From: Diatrype stigma
Lineage: Eukaryota > Ascomycota > Sordariomycetes > Xylariales > Diatrypaceae
Reading direction: 5' to 3'
Length of the DNA stretch: 64,000 nt
NCBI GenBank assembly: GCA_022225965.2
Contig: JAKJXP020000008.1
Coordinates: forward strand, 372,001 to 436,000
The notes below the pieces were generated by a model that was not told the origin of the DNA, did no database searches, and worked only from the letters and a program-made list of their open reading frames with translations. A program made the position numbers and the translations under genes. The first letter of the stretch is position 1. Every line of letters starts with the position of its first letter. Of this stretch, positions 34,218 to 45,500 are shown one piece after another.

Positions 34218-35219
34218 CTATACATTCTCGACCCCCCATAGCACGCGGGCGTTATCCCTAAACAGTCGTTCTCTCATCTCCTGATTGCCGTCGGTTAGGT
34301 CGAGTAGATGATGTACCCAAGGCGTGATATCGAACCCATCGAACCTTACGTGTGGCCAGTCTGAACCAAAGACTAGTTGAGTAGGGGCCTCTCTGAATAG
34401 CTCCAAAGTCATTGAGTCGACATCATCACACGTAGCTAATGATAGACGTGTAAGGCGATAGGCACCCGAGATCTTCACCCAGGTATTACCTCCCTTGAGA
34501 AGGCGAACCAGGGCACCGAAGCCAGCGATACTGTACAGGTCGACCTCTGTGTGGGGACATGAAGGCTCGGGAATCTCAGGATCACCATAGTGATCGAAGA
34601 CAACCTTGACGCCCAGGGAAGGCAAGAACTCCTCAAGGGCAGAGATCATCTCCATTCTCACAAACAGCTGAAGGACCCACTCAAGGGGCCTGATTAGGTC
34701 AGCGTAGTCGTTGAGTTGTGCTCGGAGATCTGCGATGGATACTTCATCGTTGTAAGTGACGAGGTTGACGCGCACTCCACGAACGCCCAACTTGTTCCAC
34801 TCATCGAGCTGTGCCTTCGCGGTCTCCTTGGGATCAAACAATGCGATGCCAAGAGCACGACTAGTGCCGCAGGCCCGGAGAGAGTCTAACATAAGGGTAT
34901 TGTCGTGTCCGTGGGTGGCAGTTTGGACGAGCAAGACATGATCGCACCCGATGCTATTCTCGAATATAGCGTTGTCCCACACCGTGTAAGTTCCTGGGGT
35001 GTAAGGAATCTTGGGGTCGGGAGGATAACGACCCGGGTCCATAACGTGAATGTGTGAGTCCCAGGAGCCAGGAGGCATCCGAGCGTCGCTATTGCGCGAG
35101 ACATAATCATTAGCTGCTCGTTCGTCTTGCGAAGGATTAGCATGCGGTGATGAAGGCATTGCAATGGCTTTTGCTACGCGTGCTATGAATCGACCCTGGA
35201 AAGATCGTATCAGCGGCAT
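34218..35219 (-). CDS. Amidohydrolase, 2-pyrone-4,6-dicarboxylate lactonase-like (COG3618 type)
   Basis: Predicted metal-dependent hydrolase that opens a lactone ring. A single exon encodes 333 residues; an alternative start is the internal ATG at residue 21 (MPSSPHANP). Blocks in order: GSWDSHIHVMDPGRYP (first metal-binding HxH, about residues 51-66), VRGVRVNL, WVLQLFVR, VVFDHYGDP, WVKISGAYRL, and LVFGSDWPHVRFDG (catalytic Asp region, about 281-294). This is the order of the LigI/fuconolactonase branch. The N-terminal 30-40 residues are not conserved and could include a targeting signal. It lies on the same strand as the permease and SDR upstream, which suggests a shared catabolic task. The exact lactone is unknown. 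Confidence 0.88.
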   Translation of the reverse strand: MPLIRSFQGRFIARVAKAIAMPSSPHANPSQDERAANDYVSRNSDARMPPGSWDSHIHVMDPGRYPPDPKIPYTPGTYTVWDNAIFENSIGCDHVLLVQTATHGHDNTLMLDSLRACGTSRALGIALFDPKETAKAQLDEWNKLGVRGVRVNLVTYNDEVSIADLRAQLNDYADLIRPLEWVLQLFVRMEMISALEEFLPSLGVKVVFDHYGDPEIPEPSCPHTEVDLYSIAGFGALVRLLKGGNTWVKISGAYRLTRLSLATCDDVDSMTLELFREAPTQLVFGSDWPHVRFDGFDITPWVHHLLDLTDGNQEMRERLFRDNARVLWGVENV

Positions 35220-35974
35220 CTAAATGCTGATATTTATATATGGTAGTGATTCTAATGAAGACTTGGGCTCTTTGACTCCTTTATATGTGGCTAGGTCACT
35301 CCTCACCCCCCACATTCTATCAACTCCGCTACCCCGCAGATCTCAGTCGTATTGCATACCTCACCCTTATCACCTACTAACAATATCTCTCTACGGACTT
35401 TGGCGAAGCTCAACCCTTCTGACATGACTTTCCAACAACCTAGAATGCACTCAGCCCCCCACCTGGGCACCCCCTATTTGTGTTACTGTGGGGCAGCGTT
35501 ATAATATTTTTATCCGAAAGTACCACTTAAGCTGTTAAAAGCGGCCTTTACGAGCGCAATAATAGCCTTACGAAACGCTATAGAGCGGCGCTATTCGAGC
35601 GTTGCATCGGCAGGCCCTTAAAGGGACTTACACTACCAATACACTGTCCTAATACCGTCGAATCGAATGCCCGAAGTAATCTGTAGATGCGCCAAGCCGC
35701 TAGACGCCGATCATTTATTATGTAACCCACGCTCCCCTATTCTGCCCCTATATCATGATCTGGACCGTTATAGCAGGTTTGACGAAGGCTAAATAAATAG
35801 CGAAATAAGGAATGGCCATAACTGAGGAATATTTCAAACTGAATATATAAAGCCGTGTCCAATGACGTCAACCTACTTGGATTGACATCGCGCAATGCAT
35901 GGTAAGTGAGGCCCCTGAAAAACAGCAAGGCACATTTCTCACCATGCCTCCCGTTGCCTAACTATGGGTATGGT
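35220..35974. other. Intergenic with a small RIP-like scrap
   Basis: Between amidohydrolase start and permease stop. About 35500-35620 has composition like the RIP blocks (CG and TA rich, CpA poor) and may be a short repeat remnant. No gene. Confidence 0.45.
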
Positions 35975-38385
35975 TTATAGTACGTATCGGAAATTTCTAT
36001 TCTCAAACTCAGTCTCGTCCCTCATACCGGCTTCATTGCTAGCCTCTCTGTTTGGAGGGCCGTATCTCTTGTCGCGGCTTCGGTTTACGAAAAACATGTA
36101 AACTATAGCATCGTTAACACCAACATTATCGACATACCACAATAGTCATATCCACAAGCTTGGAACCTTACGGAGAAGTGACAGGTGGCAGGCAAACTTG
36201 ATTCCATACCCGACCAGGAGGCCTATAGTTGCACCTCTATAGTCGGGGGCCTGGGACTCCTTGACGACGAATGGCCCGGCAAAGTTACCCCAGGCGTAGG
36301 CCGAGCTAGACAAGGTATCAGTGCTTAGGATGAACTCCGTATCCTCATCTCTTAAAACTTCTTACAAGACAAGACCACTCGCAAGAGAGCGTTTGGTATA
36401 GCCTGCCATATTTGACGAGATCGTTGTCAATGCAACGGTAAAGCCGACTGATTGAGCATTGACCAGCCAGAAGCAGGTCAATCTGCCCCAGGTGTTGGAA
36501 CGGGGGAGAAACGCCATCAAGGCTGCGGAAACAGTGCAGAGCAAGTTTGCAACGGATGCCGTGATCAGGCGAGCTAATCAATGGGACCAGGTTAGCAACG
36601 AGATGGATCGGAATTCCAAGTTCACGCACAGTTCGGAACGTTCAGAATGATGGCGCCACTTATTAGTAGTGCCACGACTTGTACAGCATCACCGACAGAC
36701 TTCAGTTCTGTGGTTAACGTTGTAGTGAAGCCCATATCCCGTATGATGACCGTGGAGAAAGAGTTGATAACACCGTTCGGGATAGCACTGCTCACGTTTG
36801 CCCTAAATCAGTTGAAGACTCAAACATATGAAGCTTAGCTATTGCTTACGCAGCAAAGACCGAGATGAAGATCAGAATTGTCTTGGGGTCAGTGATCCCT
36901 CTGATGACTTGGTCCCTATTGAACGTCTTATTCTTGATGCCTGTCTCATTGCTGGCGACTCGCTTGACAGCGATGAGTCGCTCACGGTGGCTGAGGAAGT
37001 AGGCGTTGGAAGGTGAATCGGGGAGGCAGAACCAGATAACAACTGCCCAGAGGCATGTGACGCTACCGAGCTATAATGTGCCTCTATCAGTGACTGCGCC
37101 AGAGAATTCACCGATAGAAGCGATTCATAGGCATCCTACGATATAGAATATGAGTTCCCAACGCTCTGGATTCATAGTTTCGGGTAGAGTCGAGATGCCC
37201 ATTGAGATGTACGAGCCGATCTGATAGGCAAAAGAGTAAGCGGGTGGGCGGTGTCATCAAAGTGGGCGATGACTTACTATACCACCACAGCCCAGAGAAG
37301 AACTTTCACGTATAGGTCAACAAACATTCGCAGTTACTTATTGGCGTAGCCTTGACTCACTACCAGATGCACTGTCTCAGGGAAATATCTCGCTTTTGGT
37401 ACCAAAAACCGGTCATGAGCGTCAGTCCACTGTATAGATGGTCAGTATTCCAATCCTATCATGTTCGATAGGTAATATGTGCATACGGGGTGACCGCAGC
37501 TTCGAAAATGCCCATAATAACTATGAATACGTGGGTCAGAGTTGACTGCTTCGTTGTGATGGCCAGACGCGGTCGACTTGGGGGTATTAGACTTACATCT
37601 GACAGCCACTAGAATATGTTAGTATAGAGCCGTATTCTGATCGAGGTTGTTAGTCGGATACTCACAAGCACTCGGGTATGAGCGAGCTTGGGTCATTATA
37701 AGGACTGTGATACCCCAGAGTAGAACGCTGGCGCCCATGATCTTCTGGGCAGGATAGCGACCAATCAACCAACCGCAAGGGTACTGTCCAAAGAAGTAAC
37801 CAGCATATACCACTACCGTAAACCGTAAGCGACCGCAAACGTAAACGAAAGGCCAAGGATAGGGGTCATTCTTTGGGACGGGGATATAAGGCGGAAAGCA
37901 TCATACTAGCAGAAAGGTAGTTGAACTGGTTTCCCTGGAGTCCTAGCGCCTCCTTGTAGCCAAATAGGTTGGCGTAATTTAGGGATGTCTTGTCCATGAA
38001 CTGTAACGCTTGGGTGACCAAGAAAATCGGAATAATGATGAAGTCGATTTTCCATCGTACCCTGACGGCCTTGATGCATTGTCAATATATAGACCATGCA
38101 ACTATCATTGACGTTGTGAAAGTTTGAGGCTCACTTCTTTTTCTGAGAACTCTAGGTTGAGCGCCTCGAGATACTGGCTGTAACCAACAGCATTTGCCTG
38201 TTCATTACAATAGTCCCGGTAGTTAGCAGCATCATTCCCAGTAAGAACTCGATTTACTCAAAGGAAAAAGCGATAAATAGCGATAAACTTACGTATTGGA
38301 GCTCCTCCGCTTCTGTCAAACTCCTCTTCAGGTTCGTGCCAATCACGGCGGAGGCGGATTCAGGTTCTACACGAATGTCTATCAT
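35975..38385 (-). CDS. Dal5-type MFS anion:cation symporter (allantoate permease family), 14 exons
   Basis: Plasma-membrane uptake of an organic anion (allantoate, nicotinate, pantothenate and related acids in known members). Exons: 38385-38293, 38197-38135, 38069-37907, 37812-37666, 37608-37597, 37520-37487, 37429-37361, 37302-37278, 37220-37140, 37070-36850, 36802-36630, 36573-36366, 36305-36172, 36102-35975. They total 1551 bp, 516 residues, with all phases consistent. The joined protein shows the family pattern: WKIDFIIIPIFLVTQALQFMDKTSLNYANLFG (TM1 and loop), GNQFNYLSAMVYAGYFFGQYPCGWLIGRYP, RFIMGIFEAAVTPG, CLPDSPSNAYFLSHRERLIAV in the central loop, SSNMAGYTKR, AYAWGNFAGPFVVKESQAPDY, and the C-terminal ENRNFRYVL. 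No disabling change was seen. Without the intron model it looks like a pseudogene, because the unspliced frames are all short. Confidence 0.88.
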
Positions 38386-39327
38386 GTTTTCGAGGGCCCT
38401 TCAAGGTATAATGGTAGATTTCGGTGATAAAACCGCTTCATTGAACCGGTTCCAGGAGAGAAAAGGCACTGATAGTATGGGAAGTGTCCGCTTTATTTCC
38501 CCAGATTCGGATATTCCCCGTGCGTTTCTGTATCCACTTGCTTCATTTGGGTCGATGCATCTCCAGGTTCCCCGCATGATCGGCCTTTAGCGTTCGGAAA
38601 GGCTGTCTAGAGTCTATACAAGGTTACTTAGGAGCCCCTGTCGAATCTAGACCTCTTAGTTAGAATGGATCCAACCCCCCGCCCCTTTCAGTGCATCCCC
38701 ACATTATGCTAAATCAGGCCTCAGGGGAGCCATCCCACCAATTCTCAGCAAGATCTCATCGCGATGGCGGGCAGCGACGAATCTCGGAGAAGTATCGAGA
38801 GCTTCGTGCTTAAATGGTCATTGATGGCCCCCTGGGTCGAGGGAAACCTAACAGTCGCAAACTCTGGGGTTCGACATGCGCCAACTGTCAGGCGGAAAGG
38901 ACACTGTCAAGGTACCGAAGTCAGGGCACCAATTGCCTGCCTCCTGATCACAATGCCGGTTACTACAAATACGCTGAGACAGTAGTCAACGTGGCTGCAA
39001 GATGTGTGAGATCTAGATCGTTGATCGCCGCTATGACAGAAAGCAGCCGATGCCATATCGAGGTGCTTGACTTGGCACGAATCACGATGGCCTCAAGAGG
39101 TTCAGAAGCTTGCTTCCCAGTACTGCCAGGATGAGGCTGGGAGGCGGTGTACTTTCATTCACCTGCACCGGTAGCTGGACCCTACCTCTGTCCTCTCTTT
39201 ACGTGGTTTAACAGGAAACAATTACAAGCAGAGATGGAACTTGGGCTCAATGTGAGGATTATTACACGGCTTTCGCAGTTACTGACTACTCCACTGCCTT
39301 TCTCCGACTATGGAATGGCCCATATCT
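38386..39327. other. Intergenic between permease 5' end and SDR 3' end
   Basis: Probable promoter of the permease gene. A plus-strand frame at 38814-39134 has a weak CxxC element but no complete zinc cluster (see rejected items). Confidence 0.5.
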
Positions 39328-40697
39328 CTAATTTTTGATCCCCGTGTTTGTTTCGGCTAGCGCATCTGCCATGAGGGCAGGCCTTCCGACTATGCCAGAA
39401 GTTGTCTAATGTTCAAGTCAGTCTTTAACCCACCCAGACCTTCGTGACAAGAATAGAGGGGTGGTAGATTGGGGACTCACTCCTCCATCAACTGGCATTA
39501 TTAAACCAGTGATCCAACCGGCTTCCTTGCTTGCGAGAAACAACACGGCTGTACCACAGGCCAGTTTGTTAGCGGGTATTGATTTGATGTCATGAAAGAC
39601 ACAGCCAGATGTAACAGAGTGATTACCGTACTTACCATAACCTACGTCCCATCCTGTTCCTTCCTTCTTTAGCAGGTTCTGCTCTATTCGCGCCTGTCTC
39701 ATTTCATCCGTCATTCCACGGCCCCTCACCATGGGTGTATAAACCATCCCAGGGGCGACACAGTTGACCCGGATATTCTCTTTCCCATGATGTGAAGCCA
39801 CTATGAAACGTTAAGTCAGTGATGCGATTTGGCGTGGGTATATGGACAAAATCTGGAAGGCCCCTAGGCCGATTCCGAAGACGTGGTCTGGGGAACCCCT
39901 TACTAGTGCGGGTCAACTGAATAATAGCCCCCTTGGTTGTCGGGTACAGTAAACTAGGGTTGCCACCCAGCACTGATGTTTCACGATAAGTCAGCCAGCC
40001 AGCCAGCCAGTGACTTTCCCCGATCCCTAATTCAAGTGGACTGGCTCTTTAGGGTGAAGAGAACTTACTACCGCTCACGGACGACATGTTGATGATAGAT
40101 CCCCGCCCGGCTTTGCGCATCTCAGGAATGGAATATCGACTCATCATGACCATGCTCGTCACGTTGATACGGAAGTCGCGGTCCCAAGCGTCGAGGTTGA
40201 TCGTGGTGGCATCGCCCATGGCACCACCCACGCCCACTGTGCACGGGGTCAGTTACCAGTCAATCGGATCTGCGGCGAGTAGCCGCCTCGCGGATAGGGG
40301 ATCCAAACTGCAATTTCTACTACGAACCGATATTGACGAGGACATGCACAGCACCCCACAGCTCGACCGTCTGAGCTACGGCACTCTTGCACGAATCCTC
40401 GTTGGTGACGTCGGTCTGGATCACATGCGAGATTCCGCCCTCCTCGTCTATCATCCGCTTCGTCTCCTCCGCCCATTCCACGTTGAGATCCACCAGCGCG
40501 ACCCTAGCCCCATGACGCGCGAGCAAGATGGCGCTGGCGCGACCGTTGCCAATCTCACCTGATATACCCGTCGTCGGTTAAAAATGCAAAATCTACATGT
40601 GTGTATCGGTAAGTGTTAACTCACCATCCATGCGGGAGCCGGCGCCTGTCACGATCGCGACATCATCGCTGAAATCGAATGCTCGGGGCGGTGCCAT
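39328..40697 (-). CDS. Short-chain dehydrogenase/reductase (SDR), 7 exons
   Basis: NAD(P)-dependent oxidoreductase, classical SDR fold. Exons 40697-40625, 40558-40328, 40236-40069, 39972-39904, 39800-39636, 39548-39481 and 39405-39328 total 852 bp, 283 residues, with consistent phases. Visible features: nucleotide-binding VTGAGSRMDGEIGNGRASA (a lengthened version of TGxxxGIG, known in a fungal SDR subfamily), acidic VALVDLN after beta-2 (favouring NAD), the NNAG-equivalent NIVGVGGA, catalytic Ser in NMSSVSG, Tyr/Lys in YPTTKGA, then IRVNCVAPGMVYTPMV and a C-terminal GWITGLIMPVDGG. The third intron carries a short GCCA repeat (about 39990-40010). Substrate unknown. The neighbourhood (lactonase-like enzyme and organic-anion permease on the same strand) suggests a catabolic dehydrogenase. 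Confidence 0.9.
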
Positions 40698-42792
40698 CTT
40701 GCTTTTCACGTTATATCTGCCTTTCCACTCTCCCGAAGGGGGCGACTGATGTTCAAGTCCACATGTGAGAGCCGGTACGTACTGTACAACATATAACCAA
40801 AAGCTGCGACGACTGAAGCTTTTGATTTTTCCTACTGCTCTCGAATGTCTTCTACTAAGCTGCTAGATGAGACCTAATGAGTTGGGTTGTGCTTTGGTTC
40901 GGCGAGACGCCGAGAGCAGCGCGGTCAAGTGCCGAGGTTGATGGCGGGGTTGACAGCTCTCTGTTACATCCAAAAGCTATCGATGACGGGCGATCGCCCC
41001 CGATCTCCAACGTCGCAGTCGGGGAAATCCAAAATCCACAGAAGTGTATTGTTTCCATTGGCTTATATCTCCAGTTAGAATGGCCAAGGCACAAGATAGC
41101 TTGTTGCATTGGAAAATGCTGTTTTTGTGACCTCGACAGTACAGAGCACATAGGCTAACTACTGTGATTATGCTGCAGGATTCCTCGTAAGCTCACAATG
41201 CATTAATATATGATTCTGTTTCGCCATATCACTGCGAGAGCTTAGATGAAATCGGTATCTTCACCTAGACATGGCCGAAAAATGTAAGTAAGGTCTCGTC
41301 TGTGCCTATAATGACGTCCTTGCGCTTGGTGTCTTCCCACTCGTTCCTACTTGTTACTAGGTGTGCTAAATATAATTCACGGCATTGGTACTCTGCGAGT
41401 TTACCGGGGCACGGTTTTGTTTATATTCAGTTTCTCCTTTTCTGTTGTTCTATTTCCGTAGGTGGTAGACCTGAAATCATCGGTTGAAGCTTCTGTACTG
41501 GGTAGGAATCCATTCTACTCCCACCGTCCCTCGGTCGATGTGAAAGTCCAGTGAGATCTACGTTTTGCCTTCGATTCAGGCTCACATATCATGTATTCCA
41601 CTAGGGTCCCTAGAGTCCGCATGTCCTACTAATGCAGGTCGTCAGCCACATCGATCCTTCATTCAATGGCATTAGCTCATTGGCGAGCAAGCCCATGAGA
41701 CCACGAAAACTTGTAATACCAAAATCAAGAGTCAAGACCAGAACATCTGGTGATAAGAAAAGTAATCCGATGTTACGGTCACATAGCCAACGCCGGCATT
41801 AGCAACACACCCTACATATCTTTCCGACGCGGTTGGCTGTGACTTGATAGCTTGTACCCCTTTTGACTGCCATCGAACCTTTTCGACCGTCTTGGCCAGC
41901 TTGGGCTGAATCCATGTACCCAATAAAAACAGAATATGGTAAACGGTGCGTGCCGACGGGCCGAGCCATTGTCCCGGTACAATTGGTAGGAGACAGCCCT
42001 ACCAGAGACAAGAAGAGGCTATACATGTTGAGTCTCATCCACAGATTAATGTATATTTGCCCATGAAGCGCATATCGTCCACCGTGGCGCACGGAATGAC
42101 CCTTGGGTGGCATTCGGACGGATCTTTGCAGCAGTCTGACCAAGGTGCAACCCTGCTTCGAAATCACGCAGTCAGTTGAACTACTATAGTTAATATGCAA
42201 GACGGGTACCTACGTTCATAGTCACTGGCCGTCTTACGCCAGTGATGCGGTATGATAGCGGCTGAATGTTAAATACATGGTAAGCAAAACAAGGTTCTGG
42301 GCCTTAACCATCCTTACCCCCTATATTTGCCAACCATCGCTCCCCTACTCTAGTCTGGTGGAGCTGACATATTCGCCGCCAATGTCACGTCGTGTGACTT
42401 CTGTGCCTCCTCGCAGATTCGACTTCGTAGAAATTAAATGAAAAGTGCATGGAGGTAAACTCTTCTCATAGGCTAGCCATGGATGTTTCGTCCATGGCGC
42501 CCAACAGCAACCCAGCATATCGACTGAAGTAACGCCGTTGGAGTTTTGGTCACCCCTCTCATAGGTAAGGTTTCCTGTCCGTACCTGCATTATCCATACA
42601 CGTACACTCTTTCAGCTCACAGGCTACTGGGATCCTTTACTCCTTCACCTCTATATAGGCGGCGGTCACGAACATAGCGCACATCTGATATTCACCCGTG
42701 GTGGGCCACGATCCATGACTTCACTCGATATTTCCAACCCGATTCCGGAACCGATCTGCCTCCTTTTCTCCGGTTGGACCCACAGCCTCATC
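40698..42792. other. 2.1-kb intergenic region
   Basis: No gene is supported. Open frames here (for example 40855-41151 and 41799-42200, both minus) have no recognisable domains or plausible splice continuation. It probably contains the divergent promoters of the SDR and the WSC hydrolase. Confidence 0.5.
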
Positions 42793-44815
42793 ATGCGCGC
42801 CTCAAGCCTGGCCGCTGCCATCGCCACCGCGGCTATCTCATACGCAGGCGCCGCTGCCGAGGACTGCACCGAGGTGGTGCCGGGGCAATATCTCGGAACG
42901 CCGTTCAACAACAGCCTCGAGCTCCTGAACCCGCTGTCGGAGAAGGCGTGGTTCAAGATCCGGGACCCGACGGGCCAACACGTCTGCGCGGAGGACGCGG
43001 ACGCGGACCTTAGCCTGCTCACATTCTCGTCGCTCAACAGCAGCGGCCAGCGGCCACCGAACGAGGCGATCCGGCGGCTCGTCATTGTCTCACACGGCGC
43101 CCGCCGCGACCCCAATGACTACCACAACCAGATGCTGACAGCGCTGTCGCTGGTCGAGGACCCGGCCGTCAGCCCTGACTCGGTGGCCGTCGTGTCGCCC
43201 TACTTCCCCATGGAGTACGATATCGGCGTCGGCTACCCAGACCCGACCGACCCGGCCGTTGCGTCCCGCGCCCTCGTCTGGTACTTCGATCGCTGGGTCG
43301 GCGGAGCCAACAACCGCTACCCCGAGGGGGCCAACGTCGTCTCGTCCTACGATGCGATCGACCAGATCATCCAGTGGTACGCCGACAAGGCGCGCTTCCC
43401 GAACCTCGCCCAGGTCGTCGTCGCCGGCCACTCGATGGGTGCCATGCTCGTGCAGCGGTATGCAGCTGTGTCCAAGACGCCGGCCCAGCTGGGCATCGAT
43501 GACACCCCCATTACCTACTATGTCGGCAACCCGAACAGCGCGCTATGGTTCGCCAGCGACAGGCCCATGTCCACCGGAAACTGCACCGAGACGTGGGATA
43601 ACTGGCGTGAGGGCCTATCTAACGTAAGTAATACCCCTTGTTACCTACATATCTTTGTGTTGGCAAGTTCCAGTACTTGAAGTTCACTCCTTTGAGCACG
43701 TCCCGGAGGGGGGAAAGGGGTAAGGAAGGAAGGGCCTCCCGATGGAGTCCGCGACCTCGCCTTGCTGACCCAAATATTATAGTACCTTTCCTACGACACG
43801 GAACACTCGGGCGAGATGCAGTACAACGTGGACCTCGTGGCAGCGGGCCGGGATGCCGTCTTAGCCAACTACGACTCCAAGTCGGTAGCTTACGGGCGCG
43901 CCACCCGCGACCGCGGCGACTTCAAGGACATATACGACTGCGCGGTGTATACGACGGGCAAGGACCGTAGCGAGCGCTTCTTCGAGTTCCTCAAGCGCTT
44001 CCCAGCCACGTGCCGAGACCCAAACAGTCCCACTGGCTGCCATACCCTCGATATTGTCGTCTCGGGACACAGCTCCGAAACTATGTTCCAGTCCGAGGCC
44101 GGCCGCACCCGCCTCTTCCTCGACAACTGGGCCGGGGACGGGTCGCGCGCCCACGACTTCGGATATCCACGAATACAGGTAGGTATCTGGAACCCTTCCT
44201 GCCCGACCACCCTCTGTTTCATGCTTCCATGATTGAACTCAGGAGCCAATCCCATTACAGACTATACTACATCATTCTACCCATCCTAGCAATGAAAAAG
44301 GAACTTCGCTGACCCCGGAGTGCTATCATTTAGGCTGGTGACGACCCGTACCCAGACCCGGCGCACGCGGGCGAGCCGCTCGTTGAGGTCGACACGACAT
44401 CGTACGCGGGAGGGATGGCTTGGCGGGGCTGTGTAAGTAATCTCCTAGTTGGCGTGTTCCGGGAAGCAGAAATGATCGGTAAACTTGTGATTTGGAATTA
44501 CCGAGTGAACTAGCTGACTATATATTGCAGTGGACGGACGTCGACGAGGCGCAGACAGAGCCGACGTTCCCGGACGAGCCGCTCTACAAGGGCGATCTGC
44601 TCTCGCGCGAGTACTGTGCCGAGGTTTGCACTGCGGCCAATTTCACCATCGCCGGCCTGAACGGCAGCAAGTGTTATTGCGGCGACGTCCTGGGCAGCCA
44701 GGCCGCCAACGTCGTCAGCACGTCCTGCTCCCTGGCGTGCCCGGCCAACGCGAACCAGACCTGCGGTGGGCCGTCGCGGCTCACTATCCTAGCGAGCGTG
44801 GACTTGTTGCCATAG
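42793..44815 (+). CDS. Secreted alpha/beta hydrolase with C-terminal WSC domain
   Basis: Four exons, 42793-43623, 43783-44178, 44334-44432 and 44531-44815, total 1611 bp, 536 residues. The start at 42793 opens a signal peptide (MRASSLAAAIATAAISYAGAAA); an in-frame ATG 78 bp upstream would bury it. The hydrolase part has RLVIVSHGARRD (oxyanion strand, about residues 97-108) and the nucleophile elbow VVVAGHSMGAML with Ser at about 214. Several NxS/T sites fit secretion. The last about 95 residues, from GGMAWRGCWTDVDE through YCAEVC, GLNGSKCYCGD and CPANANQTCGG, carry the cysteine pattern of WSC, a domain that binds carbohydrate in fungal cell-wall proteins. Likely an extracellular or wall-attached esterase or peptidase-like hydrolase. 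The fusion is unusual, the substrate unknown. Confidence 0.85.
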
Positions 44816-45500
44816 AGAAGCCTTAGGAAGTGGTCTGAATTGGGATTTTTTTTAACGTTGAAATGGCTTGATATGCGCTTGTGGATACTTGATAAAGGGG
44901 TGTCATGGTTCAGTGTCATATAAAGAGCGTAGGCAAGCTGGCTTAGCACGGTATTTAATGTTATCATCAAATAACTGGCGTCTCTGGCTTTGATGATATA
45001 CAGAACACCTATGACCTGCTTACGAACCCTTGAGTAGTGTTCGTACCTGAGCTCGCGCAAGGTCTAATCGCCTCCAGAGACTCTCGCAAAGAGAGCCACA
45101 CAGGTTTGCAGTTATGCTATTCCGATTCCACCGGGAGGGGCTTAAATACCTACATATAAGATACGTTAACTCCTAGCTGGAACCTTGGTTATTGGAACTG
45201 TTATTGCCGACGTAACGTAAGCCAAAAGTTGGGTTGTTTGCCCGGCGTTGTAGTCCGGAATTGGCAAAAAAAGCAAGGACTACTGCCTGTCACGGAGGAA
45301 CATCTCACTATATCCAATCAAATCTCCTGGTTTTACAGAAGGAACAGTGGGACATGATGCGGCGCAGTTCCATCAGGTCCCATGTTCATGAGTCCAGACC
45401 TCGACACGGATGAACAACCGCCTTTTCCCTTGACCCCTTCCCATCTTGTCTCTCTAGCTACATATCCAGCACGGCTCTGGCCCATCATTCGCATGTCAAC
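44816..45500. other. Intergenic, no gene supported
   Basis: Contains 3' UTR of the WSC hydrolase and the likely promoter of the next SDR. No conserved feature recognised. Confidence 0.5.

Noticed and set aside
38814..39134. Possible Zn2Cys6 transcription factor relic next to the catabolic trio (STCANCQAERT)
   Set aside because: Only the first CxxC is present. The third, fifth and sixth cysteines of the cluster are missing in every frame, and no regulator middle domain follows.
41799..42200. 133-codon minus-strand frame as a gene
   Set aside because: No recognisable features, and its codons do not show the GC third-position preference of the real genes nearby.
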